64,000 nucleotides of DNA from Muricea muricata (Eukaryota > Cnidaria > Anthozoa > Malacalcyonacea > Plexauridae): assembly GCA_963855995.1 (NCBI GenBank), contig OY979717.1, positions 6,567,428 through 6,631,427 on the forward strand, read 5' to 3'. The position numbers and the translations under genes were made by a program. Positions 1-10,593 of the stretch are shown one piece after another. The notes below the pieces were generated by a model. That model ran no database searches. It worked only from the letters and a program-made list of their open reading frames with translations, and was not told where the DNA came from. Positions within the stretch are counted from its first letter, which is position 1; the number at the start of each line of letters is the position of its first letter.

Positions 1-25
1 TTCACGAGTTTGTCTTTGCTTCTAG

Positions 26-3000
26 TAGATATGCATTCATTGAATTTCAAGAAGCAAGTTGCGTTGCAAAAGCTCTACAGTACAATGGAGCCATGTTTGG
101 TGGCGAACCACTGAAGTAAGAACTACGGAAGTGAATCTTGTTTCTATGTATAGTAATTTGAGGTAGACTTTCGGACAAACCTTTTGTGCCTTTGCAGGAA
201 TTGGTGAGCTGCAAACATGAGACAAATTTATATATTTGTAGAGATTGTTTATTAAACCCTTAACTATGAAATCGGTAACGTAGCCGGGTAATGATTTACT
301 CCTGTTATGCCAGTTTTAATATTTATTTCATTAGAAATTCATTTTTTCACGCTACAGCCTACAGCATGAATTAGATTGTTATAAAACTGTCCAACTTTAT
401 TACTTGCTTCACTGTAAAGAATAAATTGGTTGTCTCAGATGCATTCTATTTAACCAATATTTTATTGTTTGAAATAACCACAACAAAATATGTGGTTATT
501 TCAACCAATTTTTAACCAAATAATGTTGGTAATTAGAAAATGCGTTTGCGGCAACCAATATATTTTTACAGTGTGATTAAGTATTTGTAATTTTCTCTGT
601 AGGGTTTGTTTTGCAAAAACTAACATACATAAACCAGAGAAAGAGATTGCACGCATGAAAAGTGGTTTGGATAAAACTATGAAGAAAGTAACTGAGGCTT
701 CAAAACTTGTTAGCGAAGAACTTGATGGTAAGTATTAAATACCACTACTGATATATTTTATGCTCGTGGCCATCATTGTTCTTTTGAGGGCCCTGAACTC
801 AATCGATACTTGTCAATTCTGCTCCCACTTCCTTGTGGCGCTTTGAGTAAGTTCTGTCAGTTTTTGGTAGGTTCTAGTTTTTGATGCATGACATGTTGTA
901 ATTGTAGGCTGCGTTAAAATGATTGAAATGTCTTTGAATTTATAGATGATCCAAAATCTCGCAGAAGTTCACGAAGTCGGTATGTACATTGTATACACAG
1001 TTGTTAGACAAACCAAAACAATAATTAAGGAACCGAAAACAGTCTCCATGGTTCTGTGCAGTACAGTATATAAAATCGCGCGTTGAAGTTTGGAAGAACA
1101 AGGAAAAAAACAGTGAGATGATTTGCAGATGACATCAATAAATCACGTGACAAATGTTGTCTTTTTTCGAAGTTACTGTAGTATTTCAGAATTTGAATAG
1201 TATATTTCGCTTGTGTTATTAATCCACAACTAACGGCGACTTTAGAGATTGTGTTTGTTTGTATGATATTAAAGGTCGCCATCACGCAGGAAATCTCGTT
1301 CTCGTTCGCCATCAAGATCAAGACGACGGCGAAGTAGATCAAGGTCAAGGTATATAGCATCTAAATCTTTAATTGATCAATCCCAATCAGTTCAAGTATT
1401 TTCTGTGATATTCCAACTGTCAGTGATGCCGAGAGTTTTCTGCAAGTGTGCTTCAGAATGATACTTCTTTGCGAATTCGCGATCTTTTCCTTAACTGGGT
1501 ATGAGTACATCAAAATAACACTTGTTAAGCAAGTTCGAAATGCACGTGTCGAGTGCCGCGTGCGTACGGCTCTAAAAGTTCAAATATAGACTATGAACTG
1601 CCACTGACCGTCAACTCACTGACAATTTTCCCCTAATAGCCTGAGCAAGCCCCCCTTCCCCGTTAGTTGGGATAACCGGTCCACCAGGTTGGCCCACTCC
1701 GAACCTATAATGACGTAACCGTCACTGTCATGTTTATTTTGTACTATATCAGGTTTGAGTTAGCCTGCGTGCAGGCCAGGTGTAGGCCCACGGATGAGAG
1801 GGAATAGTGGGCCTGCAAGAAAGACCCTCTATTTTGTAAAACGCCCCTTTTTATAAAAAAGAACCAATGACAGCAACCCAAAAAGTAAGCAAACACGCAT
1901 CAAAATGTTGCGGTTTGCTCTGCTTATTCTGAATAAAACAATAGCTGGATTAGCTCGAAACTACGAATAATTGCGAATTTCCAATCATCATCATCGATTT
2001 TCGATTAAATTCGGAACCGGCAAATTGGGGCGAATTTTAGCAGAAAATCTGCCGTTCAAACATCAACTGCCGAGGATGTCGTCGGATGCCTTACAGCATA
2101 TTATGTGTACTGCTGTTGGCGTTATAGATAAATCATCTCGCTATCAGATTGTGAAATTCGTGCGGGCCGAAAGTACGAAATATGTTTAACTTAAATCGTT
2201 TAATTCAATTTTGGTAAGAAAGTCGACAAAAGAAGGGAATGTAGAGGACAATTTAATACCATCTTGTTGGCGTCTTCTGTTGCGCCGTCTCAGAGATCGA
2301 AACCCAGCAGAGTATATGCGAATATAGGAAAAGATTACAAGACATCCTCAACATTGAATATTTCATTTTTTGTCTCAAATACATCTTAGATTAGCTTGCT
2401 GTGCAATCACCCTTGTTGCGTTTGCACAAGGTCAAAAATAAGTACTGCAGCAAGTACTTGGTTTAATATTTGTATCAAATACACTGTAGCTTAAGTGATC
2501 ATAACGCGTCTTTACCCTGTTATCTATGGTAAATATAGCATGCTTTATAACATTTGTAACAGTGTTAAAATGTTACACCTTGCAATTCAACGTTAGAGAT
2601 TGGTGCCTGCTGTTTTACAATGTTACATACTGTTGCAGAATGTCGCACCTTGGGTTTATTACATTTAAACTTTGTAAAATTAAGCAATGGGCAATTCCAG
2701 CGAGCAATTCGAACGCACTGTTTAACTTTCATGACCAGTTTTTATGCATTTTTGTGAATGTCTTGTTTGGAACGTGCTCGGCTGAGAATACCACGCATTT
2801 GTAAGTACATGTAAATACACCGTCTTCCTTGCAGGCCCACTATTCCCTCTCATCCGTGCGCCTACGCGCAGGCAAATTTTGAGTTAACCCTTGTAGAGGA
2901 AGAATTTGAATTGTGCAGACATGGTTCTCTTGGTTTTTCTCGAAATTCCCTTTGCCCCCTTCCTATAACACTTTAGTGGAGCAATGTACTTTACTTATCG

Positions 3001-3501
3001 AGAGCGGTAGTGTGTTTCTATTTGAAATTTCTGGCAATGTAGTATGTTATATATTGTAGTATTTATTTTTTTATTCAGCTTTTACCACAAGGGCAGGGTC
3101 ACCACAACAGCGTGAGCCAATTACTGTGGGCCCGTATTATCTATCCCACCCTGTCAACTTTCCCTGTGGGAGAAAACCCACGACTTTCGGCAGAGCGTTG
3201 ACTATACTCTTTTCACACGAGGACTGGGTTCAAGTCGACCTTACTGGGGATAGGACTCGGAACCTTAGAGGTGAAAGGCGAGTGGTCTGACCACTACACC
3301 TCCGAAGCCCCTTAATTTAGGCTATATGTGAATTGTTACACACATGGTTTTCTCTTAAATTCTTTAACAGTGATCGTTACGGAAGCAGACGTCGCCGATC
3401 ACCATCACGTGATAGATACAGACGACGTCGAAGTCTCAGTCGGTAAATAACTCAGAAGACCATAACAATTGAAATAGACTAAATATTGTGTATTATTACT
3501 C

Positions 3502-3533
<32 letters not shown>

Positions 3534-6489
3534 GAGACTCGCAACTAAACTATGGCATACTAATACAGTTGATGTCAATGATGCACGTATTGCATATGAG
3601 GATAACAAACTATGGGGTAAAACATTGACTACCAGAAGTCCGCCAAAACAGCGGTTATGTTACTGTGCTAAATTCGTAATCAGGTCAAACAAAGATACAC
3701 TCGCGCGCATAACATAACGAAATTACCCAACGGAACTACTACTGTTACGATCGTCAGTGTTTTACTGTGTTAGTGATGATTTAGTGATACATTCGGTGCA
3801 CGTTTATTCATTACTTTTACAAGCTTTTAAAAGAAAGAAAGAAAGAAATTTCGAAAAAGGTCGTCTTGTTATGACAATGATGATTTCTTTCTGCAATTGT
3901 CGGCTAGCTGAAGCTTTCTAAAAATTTTTATAAATATTTTTACTCAGTTTACTGCTATGCTATTTGCTTTATCAGGTCTCGTTCACCATCGCGACGATCT
4001 CAACGTTCACATTCAAAATCGCGTAGAAGACGAAGATCTACCAGCCGATCTCGCAGGTCGCAAAGTCCGAGCAGGTAAGAAACTGAAACTTGACAAGTTA
4101 ATGCTCATAATACAGGTATGTAGGTAAAACTGTATTAAAACACACTAACCCGTTCAACGCATGTTGCATATTGACATTGCATTTTTCGAGCTTAGAAATC
4201 TAAGTGGTTAATATTAAGGAAATTCAAGTGAAATTTATAGACATTTCAAAATCAGTTTCTCCAATTGGTCCCGGTTTGGATTTCAAAAAGTTAATAATTT
4301 CACTTAAAATTACAAACATTATGCCTTTAGATGTATACTACATGGACTGAAGTGCCTAAAATAGTTGGTGGTTTATTGTAATCATTGAGAAATTATAAAC
4401 ATATAAATAAGCAACTCTAAAAGCATTTTATGGCACAGAATATGAAGTAAAAAAAGTCATCTTTAGTGTTTTCACACGAGCAGTATTCTCCTGGGGCTTC
4501 CATTTCTTCCCAAAGGGAAAGTTGACAGGTGAAACGGGTGCTCAGTAATCCGGGTGCTCAGAAAGTTGACAGGTGAAACGAATGCTCAGTAATCCGGGTG
4601 CTCAGAAAGTTGGCAGGTGAAACGGATGCTCAGTAATCCGCTCACGCCGTTGTGGTGACCCTGTTCTTTTGGCGAAGCTCAATAAAACAAAATTTAAAAA
4701 GATTCGTAACTAAAGTACCATAAACAGAAGCAGTCACACCCCACCTGTTTCAAACTAGTGCGGTGTGTAAGGAAGCAGCGTAAATGGAAATATGAAAAGT
4801 ATGTTTTCAATCAATGGCTGAAATTATCGATGAAGAACAGTGCTTACACGAAAACACTAAAGATCACTTTCTGTACTTATTTTATGACTTTCGGTGCTCA
4901 TATAATGATAATAGTAATATTCCTTAACAGAGATCGTAAGCGTCATCGGTCGTCGTCTCGAGGTCGATCAAAAGAGAAAACCAGGCGTAAATCACGTGAC
5001 CGTTCTGCAGACCGCACACGTGATCGGTCACGTGACCGTGGTAAAGAAAAGTCGAAGTCTGAAAGTTCAAAAATAAAAAGCGAAAAGAAAGATAAAACAG
5101 AATCGCCTGAGAAGAAAGTGGTCGATGAAGGAGCTTCAAAGAATGTGGAAGTAGAAGTGAAGAAAGATCCAGATGAAAAAGAAGTTGTGAAAAAAGAAAA
5201 GGATAGTGAAAGTGGAAAAGATCAAGAAAAGGAAACAGAAAGAGGAGATAAAGAGAAAAGTGAGGAGAAAAATAAAGAGAAGGAGAAAGATCGGACAAAG
5301 GAAAAAGAAAAAGATATAGGGAAGGATCGTGAAAAGGAGAAAGATCGGGAAAAGGAGAAAGATCGGGAAAAGGAGAAAGATCGGGATAAGGATCGAGAAC
5401 GAGATAGAGATCGACAAAAAGAAAAGGAACGAGACAAAGAGTCAAGGAAGAGAAGAGAGCGATCGAAAGAAAGATCTCGATCGCGAAGTAAGGGACGAGA
5501 AAGAAAAAGAACAAGGGATAAATCTCGTAGTAAATCTCGGTCAAAATCACCAAGACGATCTTCATCCAGGTATGTATGGTAGTCTTGGGAAAGCAGCGAA
5601 TTAATCGAAAGTTGAGCGAGCTGTTCATGATAATTGTGCTGTTACTCTGAGTTTTATATCCACACCGGGCAGGCTGAAAAATATTCCTGACTGGGAATCG
5701 AACCGATGACCTTTTGGAGACTAGCTCTAGAAAACTATGCTGCTTTTTTGGATTTTAAGGTTTCCCTATATCTACTTCTCGAAAAAAAGTTCGAGTTGAC
5801 GGGATAAATTTGACCAAGGGAAAACAAAATTTGCTCAAGTTAGCAAGGAGTTCGAGTTAAGCGAGTTCGAGTTAGCGGGGGAATATGTATTTCTGAACTG
5901 AGTGTGGTTCCTACGATATCGGTTACCACAAACAGCATATTAATCTGAGTGCATAACATCAGACACTCAAAAATTATGAGGTGTGCATGCTTCTAATCAT
6001 GAACATGGACAACAAAGTGGTTTAACAGTTGAAGTATGCTTAGAGTGATACCAGTTCCTACTGATTTGTTTCTTTGCTTTTATTAATTTTTTATAGCAGA
6101 CACAAAAAGAAAAAAGATAAGCGCGATAAACGTGATGATTATGACAGTGAGTTTCGTTTGCATGATGTATTTGTATGCCTTACTTTCTTACTTAGAAATA
6201 GAAATCCGGCCCTAAGCACCAAAGGAATATTCGAGGCAAATTTTTATTCTCAGTGTTGGTTCTTATTGTCCAAATTATTTGTTAAGGCAAGAAACATACA
6301 CGAGAGAGCGATGGCGAGGCCGAGGAACGGCCGAAGCCAAGTCGAAATGATGATTCGGATGATGATCGGAAGAAGTCTCGCCGAAAACGTAGCGATGACG
6401 AGTCTGATGGCGACGAGGGCAAGAAGAAGAAACGTCATTATAAGAAGAAACCGATCTCCGCTGACCATTATGACAGCGCTAGTGACTGA
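26..6489 (+). CDS. SREK1: SREK1/SRSF11-like SR splicing regulator, 3' part (9 exons seen, 5' end outside window)
   Basis: Exons read from splice consensus and continuous frame: 26-115, 603-727, 946-979, 1275-1349, 3371-3442, 3976-4074, 4931-5569, 6097-6146, 6287-6489 (TGA at 6487-6489). The first exon encodes the end of an RRM (RYAFIEF, then FNG-type YNGAMFGGEPLK), the best match being the second-half RRM of SREK1/SRSF11. Exon 2 gives the short helical KPEKEIARMKSGLDKTMKKV segment that follows that RRM in the family. Exons 3-6 are RS repeats; the 639-nt exon is a long Lys-Glu/Asp-Arg repeat with RS ends; the last exon is acidic/basic and ends in SASD. The family binds pre-mRNA and other SR proteins in the nucleus to tune splice-site choice. 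Family assignment is firm; SREK1 versus SRSF11 orthology is an inference resting mainly on the EK-rich block. The start codon lies upstream of the window. Confidence 0.83.
410..573. mobile_element. 164-bp palindromic MITE in SREK1-like intron 1
   Basis: The ends are inverted copies (CACTGTAAA on the left, TTTACAGTG on the right) and most of the body folds back on itself, with a perfect centre GAAATAACCAC / GTGGTTATTTC at about 472-506. No coding content. The superfamily is not assignable from the ends alone. Confidence 0.65.
1763..2873. mobile_element. Non-autonomous TIR DNA transposon (~1.1 kb) in SREK1-like intron 4
   Basis: Inverted ends of about 55 bp start with GCCTGCG and share CACGGATGAGAGGGAATAG followed by TGGGCCTGCAAG, at 1763-1816 and 2831-2873. 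TTGAGTTA is present on the left flank (about 1755-1762) and again about 6 nt outside the right end, suggesting an 8-bp target duplication. The interior has only short ORFs with no transposase similarity that I recognise, so it is a deletion derivative or large MITE. Confidence 0.7.
3058..3311 (-). mobile_element. tRNA-Glu-derived SINE in SREK1-like intron 4
   Basis: Read on the minus strand from 3311, the head is tRNA-like: an A-box-like GTGTAGTGGTCAG, an anticodon-loop region CCTTTCACC (TTC anticodon, as in tRNA-Glu), and a B-box-like GGTTCCGAGTCC near 3260. A tRNA-unrelated body and an A-rich tail (T-rich on the plus strand, 3058-3078) follow. The T arm is degenerate, so this is a SINE and not a functional tRNA gene. 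Confidence 0.72.
3498..3533 (+). repeat. (ACTT)n microsatellite
   Basis: About eight copies of CTTA/ACTT in tandem in the intron just after the exon ending at 3442. Confidence 0.9.
4478..4705 (+). mobile_element. 5'-truncated copy of the same SINE, plus strand, with internal tandem array
   Basis: The segment ending in GTTGTGGTGACCCTG and an A-rich tail (AATAAAACAAAA) matches the body and tail of the SINE at 3058-3311 in opposite orientation. The tRNA-like head is missing. Its body contains the 44-bp tandem repeat described separately. Confidence 0.65.
4517..4640 (+). repeat. 44-bp tandem repeat, about 2.8 copies
   Basis: Units begin GAAAGTTGACAGGTGAAACG and contain ATGCTCAGTAATCCGG, repeating every 44 bp with a few substitutions. 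It appears to be an expansion inside the SINE body. Confidence 0.85.
5650..5745 (-). mobile_element. tRNA-derived SINE fragment (second family)
   Basis: On the minus strand there is a near-perfect Pol III B box GGTTCGATTCCC (plus-strand 5693-5704), preceded by an anticodon-arm-like CTCCAAAAGG and followed by a body with GCCTGCCCGGTGTGG. The A box is weak or missing. It lies in the intron between the 639-nt and the 50-nt SREK1-like exons. Confidence 0.55.
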
Positions 6490-6769
6490 AAGGTACATTT
6501 TTGGCTTGTTACTAGGTTAGACAGTGTGGATATTGCTTTGATAGCCACAAGAAGGTTGTTGCTGTATGGGTAACGTGTATCGGGACTGTGCATGGTCCAC
6601 CCACAGAATCAACGTTGATTGTTCACAAACTCAGATGTTTTAACATTGTGATTATGTGCGAGCTGCTCAGTTGAAGAGCATGGCTCCTTGTTGGTATGCT
6701 TCCATGCATGTCAAACATTCAGGTGTGGATTTTGTGTTTTATACGATTTTATTACTACATGTAGTCTTG

Positions 6770-6787
6770 AATAAATCTTACAATAAA
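6770..6787 (+). promoter_or_regulatory. Tandem AATAAA poly(A) signals of the SREK1-like gene
   Basis: Two AATAAA hexamers at 6770-6775 and 6782-6787 lie about 280 nt after the TGA, in an AT-rich 3' UTR. They probably define the transcript end. The region up to 7104 separates this gene from the converging CK2 beta-like gene. Confidence 0.55.
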
Positions 6788-7104
6788 TTCTTGTTTTATC
6801 AAATAGTTAAAGAACGTATCAATAATACATGTACTTCAAACAGTGTTGAAATTTGAGTAGAATACTTTTCATCACGCGAATATTATTCATCAATCATGTT
6901 TACCTAACGTACATACATGCCTATGCTTACAGTATTTTACTTCTGCACAGGGAATTTTCGTACGAAAAAAAAAATTGTTGCAAGAGCTCCAAAACTGCCA
7001 TACAGCTGCGAGAAATGTCTCTGATTGAAACTGAGTCTATTGAAACTGAGGCGTTTGTGTTGTACTTGTTGCTATTTTGAGGATAATTTTTTTCAAGTGT
7101 ATTT

Positions 7105-8058
7105 TCACTGCATTTTCATCTCTGCAGTTCTCTTCCGTCGCCGTCGTTTTCTTGTCTTCTCATTGGGATGTCCATGGATATCTCTGGTACTATCTATTTT
7201 ACAGTGTCCATTGATATCAGGCAGTCTGTTCTCTGTATTTCCTTGTGATGGGTCATTTTCCTTACACTCATCTTTCTGTTTATCTTTTCCACTTGGTTTT
7301 AAACGATGGTGTTTTGTGTGACTTTTCTGGCAAATTTTGTGCTCCGTAAAAACCTGGCTGTTTTGGACTTCCACTGAGCCGTGTATCTTAAATCCAAATA
7401 ACGTGGGAATGTAATGCCCTATCGTTGGACTGGGATGAAGAGCTGGATAAGCCATAAAGAACATCTGTGGTAAACTCATTCCAAAACATGCCCCATCGGT
7501 ACCTAGTTGTTCCGTATGATACACGTCCTCACAGCTTGGGCAATATGTTTTCACATTACCTTGACCAAGTTTATCCGACGTTCCAATTGGTAAAACTATT
7601 GTTTTCTCACAGTAATACCTTGGACAGGGACCATAAAATCCTTCCCTGTACTTCTTAAGCACCTTTTCTAATCCTTTATTCGTCAGCATATAGCGTGCAT
7701 GTGCTAAGCTGTATAACATCTCAGCTGCTTCAAGATGTTTGCCCTCGGTCTTCGTTCGTATTTTACTGTTTCCGTTAGAATCTAAATACAATCCATCACT
7801 CATGATAATATGAAGTGCGTGAGACATATAGCATACCTCTTCATCTAGTCCTGTGAGGTTTGTATAATCTCGTAGAAAGTCTCGATCTATTTCTTCTAAC
7901 CATTCATTTCCGTTGCGCTTACGAAATTTTGTTATCCAGCCACTGGCTGGAGAAGTGCGTTCTTTCTTCTTAACGTCTTTATTGGACTCCCTTTCTGCAT
8001 CTCTTGTATGTACCAGGTCTGTTGGTCTCGCATTCTTTGCTGTTTCCATCCTAAGCAT
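7105..8058 (-). CDS. CSNK2B-like: Casein kinase II beta subunit-like protein, intronless, 317 aa
   Basis: A single uninterrupted ORF. Residues about 41-226 align with the whole CK2 beta core: GWITKF, GNEWLEEID, LTGLDEEV, AAEMLYSLAHARYMLT, a zinc ribbon with Cys145, Cys150, Cys173 and Cys176 (CPRYYC, YCPSC), and the end FGFKIH. CK2 beta is the regulatory dimer of the CK2 holoenzyme, with the zinc ribbon as its dimer interface. Three oddities are visible: a charged N-terminal extension of about 40 residues; loss of the usual acidic loop after helix 2 (here DGLYLDSNGN and basic residues); and a tail of about 90 hydrophilic residues with an Arg/Lys cluster (KTRKRRRRKR) like a nuclear signal. CK2 beta genes normally have introns, so a retrogene is likely (inference). 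The frame is fully open, so it is probably functional or recent. Confidence 0.86.
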   Translation of the reverse strand: MLRMETAKNARPTDLVHTRDAERESNKDVKKKERTSPASGWITKFRKRNGNEWLEEIDRDFLRDYTNLTGLDEEVCYMSHALHIIMSDGLYLDSNGNSKIRTKTEGKHLEAAEMLYSLAHARYMLTNKGLEKVLKKYREGFYGPCPRYYCEKTIVLPIGTSDKLGQGNVKTYCPSCEDVYHTEQLGTDGACFGMSLPQMFFMAYPALHPSPTIGHYIPTLFGFKIHGSVEVQNSQVFTEHKICQKSHTKHHRLKPSGKDKQKDECKENDPSQGNTENRLPDINGHCKIDSTRDIHGHPNEKTRKRRRRKRTAEMKMQ

Positions 8059-8394
8059 GATGTAGTCGTCATGATAGCTTTGTATGTGAATGTCTCATCA
8101 CATGTTGTGATATATATTACCTGTCGCTAGGCTAGTTAATTATTCATGTTTATATAATAGTACAGAAATCTACTTGAATGTTGATTAATCGTTGGTATAC
8201 ATTGATGATTTTAACTAGCATAAAATTTTATTTTAGCCTGAGCCTTGTTATGTGTATTTACAACTGTCAGATAGTAAGCTAGCATACAAGTTTACAGTTG
8301 TGTTTCTACACGCATATTCTGCTTGTTTATTTACCGCAAACTTTTTTGTTTCACGGACTCTTGACTATACTTTTGTGCTCACTTCCAAGTAATA

Positions 8395-8939
8395 TACAGG
8401 TGTATAGAAAAGGTAATCGCACATTGGATACAAGTATTGCAGTGCTCTGACGCGTTCTACATTTTATCTACAGAAATCATTCTTTCGTAGTCGGAAAGAC
8501 CAAGCTTTTAGCTTTCGAATTTCGATTGTCACCATTTTTGTAACATTTGAAAAAATTTGAGCGAATACGAATTAAATGAAAATAACCGGTCGAAATCGGA
8601 TATTTTCACCTCTAATCAAAAGAAAAGTGTATTAATCAGTGACCTGTCACGAGAAACAATTAACCTGGCTGATAAGATGCATTAATTTTTACAGCCTAAG
8701 CTAAAATTTTTCAGTTTTAATTCCGAAATGGGTGAAATTCCCAACTGTGAAAAAATGCGATTTGGACCAGCAATTTTTATCTGATTCGTATTTCCTCAAT
8801 TTTTCTTCAAATTGTACAATAACGGCGACATTTAAAGGCTAAAAGCCTGGTCTTTTGAACTGTGCAAGGATTATCTCTGCATGTTTATTGAACGCCTAGA
8901 ACACTCCAAATAACGATTTTCTTTTCTATACGCCCTGTA
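8395..8939. mobile_element. Mariner-type MITE, TACAGG...CCTGTA ends, 545 bp
   Basis: Terminal inverted repeats of nearly 190 bp start TACAGGTGTATAGAAAAGG and end CTATACGCCCTGTA, with TA at each edge as in Tc1/mariner insertions. The same TIR sequence bounds the MITE at 16614-17788. No transposase is present. Confidence 0.72.
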
Positions 8940-10593
8940 CTGTACATTACTCTCTCTAGAACACAATGTGATCGATTAGCATACCTAATCTAAGTAGTAA
9001 AAATGTACGATATGGTATAATACGAAAGTAACCCTGCATGGATATGAAAATAGAAAATTTTTGTAGTGTAATTAAAAAAGACGTTAAATATATTAACAAA
9101 GTGGTTTGGTAAATTATACTTTCCGTCTAAATTAGTCCACACATGTGTACGCTGTACAAGCATACATTTTAACTACGCGTATTTGATATGCAATTGTTTT
9201 GATTTTCACGTCCTATTGCTTTTGTGTGCTCAATCGTGCCCTATCCGACTTTTTGAATCAAATATTTAATTCCGTTGCAGAATAATTTCCATATGATTTT
9301 ATGGTTTATTTACTTGGACACTCATTATAGTACCTGCGTAGGCTGCATGTGGTTAAATATTTTGCATGTGACAGCATTCCAAACTGACCTTCAGGAACTT
9401 AGGCAAAGTTGTAAGAACAACGTAAGCCGGCAAAATATTTGTGTGTGTTTAAGTGTTTGTGAAACGAAATTTTGTCCAACATTTTGTTGGTTATACTGGG
9501 AAGATCAGAGAAAATAACAATGTAACTTCTTTGGTGGAATTTTTGTAACTCGGCTCATTGCCGAGATATTCAACTTTATAAGATATGCAAATAACACAAC
9601 CACCGACTTGCACTGTGATTTTAACTAATCTTTCCAATGGCAATGCAATAAAAAATTTCATTTCATGAGCACTTTAAGGAACATTTGACTAAAGTCACAA
9701 CATAGCATTTTATCGCAGATAGGGTTTTTATGTAAGAATGTTAGGTTATGTTAGGCAATTGATTCATCATCGTAAAAAGAGGGATGGCATTGTGGGCGGT
9801 GACAAGCATTTTTCTACTCAGTGGTTAACCGAACAAAGCTAGCTACACGCAATGAACTTTGACGCAATGTATTTCCTGTGCATGCAATGGAGTTTTTATT
9901 GACATTTTAATTCTATCGTATATATCGTTTTGATCCAGACACTCAAGAGAGCATGTGGCACAAACCATGGCTAAAGCATAAACTGAAAATCAGCTAACCT
10001 CACGTGTTTTCTTTATTCCAATCTACTAAAAGACATCGCTCAAAGCACTCGCGCCATACGGACCGCAGTAATGAGCGGCAACCGGACGAATATCTTAAAG
10101 CCAATCTTCCTATTCAACGCATAAGTGAACTTTCAATTATTTTTCGTACTTTTATCTAAGCGCAAAAATGATTAAGACTTCGTTGATTTAGTGCCTGCGA
10201 CCTGGTTTTTGCGAGAAGTGCATTCATTTCCCCCATTCCCCCTTTTGGCGATATACATAGTTCACTTATTCTGCGTCATGTACAAAATGTTTCAGGAAAA
10301 AGGTCTTTCATAATGTTGTATTTAAACTGAAAATATAAGAATTACATTAAGTATGAATCGTTATGTACGATTATATTCCCCTCCATGAGTAGTCCCCCAA
10401 TAAATGAATAATAATGAATTACAGTTGCTATATGTATAATTGGGGAAATATCCGTTGTAATCAATTGTTACTTTTGGATGATACTTCTACACACTACATG
10501 AGATATCAGACAGTTAAAATCAACAAATATTTTCCGTAGTGCTGGATATATAAGAAACAGAAAATTACATCGTTCATGTTGAACTGACAATGT
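8940..10593. other. Gene-free spacer between CK2 beta-like and amine oxidase 1
   Basis: AT-rich sequence with only short unconvincing ORFs, such as 9275-9517. It must contain the 3' UTR and poly(A) site of amine oxidase 1 (minus strand). I see no further gene or clear repeat. Confidence 0.5.

Noticed and set aside
3240-3311. Possible tRNA-Glu gene on the minus strand
   Set aside because: The T stem does not pair properly and the tRNA part continues directly into a SINE body with an A-rich tail.
4924-5628. Long minus-strand ORFs opposite the EK/RS-rich exon (for example 234 aa at 4924-5628)
   Set aside because: They are the antisense of Glu/Lys/Arg/Ser repeats, which gives Leu/Phe/Ser-rich open frames. 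The sense strand fits a spliced SR protein with proper junctions.
6074-6520. 148-aa plus-strand ORF read through 6146
   Set aside because: It runs through the donor at 6147 (GTGAGT) and uses the wrong frame of the last exon. The spliced frame ends in a normal acidic/basic SREK1-like tail.
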